64,000 nt of DNA from Methylobacterium sp. CB376 (GTDB taxonomy: Bacteria; Pseudomonadota; Alphaproteobacteria; Rhizobiales; Beijerinckiaceae): NCBI RefSeq assembly GCF_029714205.1, contig NZ_CP121648.1, positions 6,140,501 through 6,204,500 on the forward strand. Direction: 5' to 3'. Both the position numbers and the translations under genes were made by a program. This document shows positions 62,849 to 64,000 of the stretch, one piece after another. Every line of letters begins with the position of its first letter. The first letter of the stretch is position 1. The notes beneath the pieces were generated by a model. That model did no database searches and was not told the DNA's origin. It worked only from the letters and a program-made list of their open reading frames with translations.

Positions 62849-62862
62849 TTGACCTGGATCAA
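62849..62862. promoter_or_regulatory. FNR/NnrR/FixK-type box
   Basis: TTGAC-CTGG-ATCAA, a perfect match to the anaerobic consensus TTGAC-N4-ATCAA, placed between the divergent nnrS (start 62757) and MIP18-family gene (start 62918). The centre is 98 bases from nnrS and 62 from the other start, suiting activation in both directions under low oxygen or nitric oxide. Confidence 0.8.
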
Positions 62863-62917
62863 GGCCATGATTGGCACAGGTCACATCTTTCGGACGCGAC
62901 CACGGGAGGGGGTGACG

Positions 62918-63310
62918 ATGCTGTCCTGGCTGAGACGTCGCGCGGCGCGGCAGGAGCCCGAGGCGGCGGACGATCCCGGTTCCCTCGACCCGGACGTGCT
63001 GGATTGCCTCAAGGGCGTGCTCGACCCCGAGGTGGGCGTCAGCGTCGTCGCCCTCGGCCTCGTCTACCGGGCGCTCCGCACGCCGGACCGCGTCGAGGTC
63101 GACCTGACGCTCACCACGCGCACCTGCCCGCTCGGCGGTCTCCTGGTGGAGGACGCCCGGGAGCATCTCCGCCGGCGCTTCGGCGACTGCCCCGACGTCG
63201 TCGTCACGCTGGTCTGGAGCCCGGCTTGGACGCCCGACCGGATCACCGGCGAGGGCCTGGAGGCGCTCGGCCACCAGCCCCCCTCCCTCCGGGAGCGCCT
63301 GCGGGATTGA
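62918..63310 (+). CDS. MIP18/DUF59 family metal-sulfur cluster protein
   Basis: 130 aa from ATG 62918 (GGAGGGGG upstream). DUF59 core: LKGVLDPEVGVSVVALGLVY (about 31-50), LTTRTCPLGGLLVEDAREHL with Cys70, and VVVTLVWSPAWTPDRITGEG. The family (SufT, PaaD, MIP18) helps build or deliver iron-sulfur clusters. Its shared FNR box with nnrS suggests cluster repair or maturation under nitric oxide or anoxia. The N-terminal 25 residues are basic and acidic patches outside the domain. Confidence 0.92.
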   Translation: MLSWLRRRAARQEPEAADDPGSLDPDVLDCLKGVLDPEVGVSVVALGLVYRALRTPDRVEVDLTLTTRTCPLGGLLVEDAREHLRRRFGDCPDVVVTLVWSPAWTPDRITGEGLEALGHQPPSLRERLRD

Positions 63311-63561
63311 TCACGGTCACCGTGAACAGGGATCGCGGCGAGCGGGGTCCTCCCGGGTTGCACGGCACGCAGCGGCCACCCCGCGCAGCCCGCTGCCGGC
63401 CGGCGGCCGGGAAGCCCGGCCGAGGATTCGGGTGACGGCGGCTGGGCCGCAGCGGCCGGCGCGGCCGCTGCGCGCACGATCCGCGGATGTCGGCTTCGCT
63501 CAGGCGCCGCGCACAGGCGCCGCGCAGGCTCGTGATCCGCTTCGATCAAGCGGATCCCGGA
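63311..63561. other. Convergent gap with REP-like copy 3
   Basis: 251 bases between two convergent genes. The right half is a REP-like repeat in inverted orientation. No gene seen. Confidence 0.5.
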
Positions 63562-63570
63562 TCAGGCGTG
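63478..63570. repeat. REP-like palindromic repeat, copy 3 (inverted)
   Basis: GCTTCGCTCAGGCGCCGCGC, a second GGCGCCGCGC, then TGATCCGCTTCGATCAAGCG and GATCCCGGATCA: the reverse complement of the blocks at 55300 and 60168. It overlaps the last codons of the DUF2478 gene. Confidence 0.75.
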
Positions 63571-64000
63571 CCCGGCCGGCGCGTCGCCGCCCATCCCGTC
63601 CAGGGCCCCCGCGCGCCCTGACGGCGATGGGCGCGTGAGCAGCCGGCCGCGGCACCACGCCTCGATCCGGTCCGCATCCGGGGGCATGACGGCGTCCTCC
63701 TCTCCCGCGAAGGCGCGCCACGCGGGCAGCAGCGCCTCGCTCACCGGCACGACCGACGGGATGCCGGCCACGATCGCCGCCGTCTCGGCGCGGAGCCCCC
63801 GCCCCTCGGCCTCCTGACGGCCGAAGCGGTTGACGAACAGGAGCTCCGGCTCCGCCGCGACCGCGGCCGCGAGCCAGGCGGCCCCCTCCGCGAGACCGCA
63901 GGTGGTCAGGCGGCACCCGCGCGCCGCGCCGCCGCGGCTCTCGAAGATCTCCACCCGCCGGCCGGACCCGATCTCCTCCAGGAACAGGCTCGCGCAGCGC
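63562..64000 (-). CDS. DUF2478 family protein, C-terminal part
   Basis: The gene enters from the right edge; 145 codons are visible. The sequence GGAARGCRLTTCGLAEGAAW, LLFVNRFGRQEAEGRGLRAE and VPVSEALLPAWRAFAGEEDA follows the DUF2478 pattern (a P-loop-like family often found with molybdate or denitrification genes). The last 20 residues (SPSGRAGALDGMGGDAPAGH) look like run-on caused by the overlapping REP element. Convergent with the MIP18-family gene and probably part of the same nitrogen-oxide locus. Confidence 0.8.
   Translation of the reverse strand, partial: RCASLFLEEIGSGRRVEIFESRGGAARGCRLTTCGLAEGAAWLAAAVAAEPELLFVNRFGRQEAEGRGLRAETAAIVAGIPSVVPVSEALLPAWRAFAGEEDAVMPPDADRIEAWCRGRLLTRPSPSGRAGALDGMGGDAPAGHA

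Overview
The window looks like an alphaproteobacterial chromosome, most likely Methylobacterium or a close relative. It is very GC-rich with strong GC3. It carries a crotonyl-CoA carboxylase/reductase (Ccr) relative beside a propionyl-CoA carboxylase-type beta subunit, as in ethylmalonyl-CoA pathway organisms, and a roughly 100-bp two-hairpin intergenic repeat of the kind seen in Methylobacterium. The genus call is inference from memory; no search was run.

Layout. 1-8.9 kb: minus-strand catabolic operon (MFS, 1020-aa FAD/Fe-S 2-hydroxyacid dehydrogenase, NAD-dependent dehydrogenase, RraA-type aldolase, second MFS, SMP-30 lactonase) with a divergent IclR regulator. 9-22.2 kb: worn accessory region with a frameshifted DHFR-like gene, a decayed IS3-family element, a zinc-less alcohol dehydrogenase plus cupin, an SDR pseudogene broken by a repeat insertion, a divergent HD-domain/MocR pair, M23 and L,D-transpeptidase cell-wall genes next to two integrase relics, an intact SDR, a MITE-like element and a truncated hydrolase. 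22.4-35.5 kb: cyclic-amide utilisation block with a branched-chain-type ABC importer, a dihydropyrimidinase-like amidohydrolase, a divergent GntR regulator followed by a small CxxC protein and a CobW GTPase, then a hyuA-hyuB-tetR operon with a perfect palindrome in front of it. 36.5-44.4 kb: envelope and stress genes (PRC-barrel, two YciE/F-type ferritin-like proteins, DUF2231) around a three-gene flavin hydroxylase / type III polyketide synthase / ICMT-type methyltransferase cluster that resembles srsABC phenolic-lipid genes; two IS3 relics follow.

44.4-53.4 kb: carbon metabolism. A Crp/Fnr regulator, an acyl-CoA carboxylase beta subunit and an internally deleted Ccr paralogue with a new N-terminal extension lie opposite a LysR regulator, followed by dabB-dabA, the DAB inorganic-carbon uptake pair. 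53.5-64 kb: a DUF6671 protein, a small ORF with 15-bp repeats, a 65-aa peptide with a double-glycine-type leader, a PepSY protein, an NDH-2-like oxidoreductase, a chemoreceptor that has lost its HAMP and signalling hairpin, and a nitric-oxide-type locus (nnrS, MIP18-family protein, DUF2478) with a perfect FNR/NnrR box.

Three small-repeat families run through the spaces between genes: the two-hairpin element (eight copies, one inside a gene), a REP-like family at 55.3, 60.2 and 63.5 kb, and relics of an older element at 9.05, 16.3, 20.5 and 43.2 kb. No rRNA, tRNA or CRISPR array was recognised. The best candidates for something undescribed are the rearranged Ccr paralogue, the gutted chemoreceptor, the GG-leader peptide and the CxxC protein-CobW pair.
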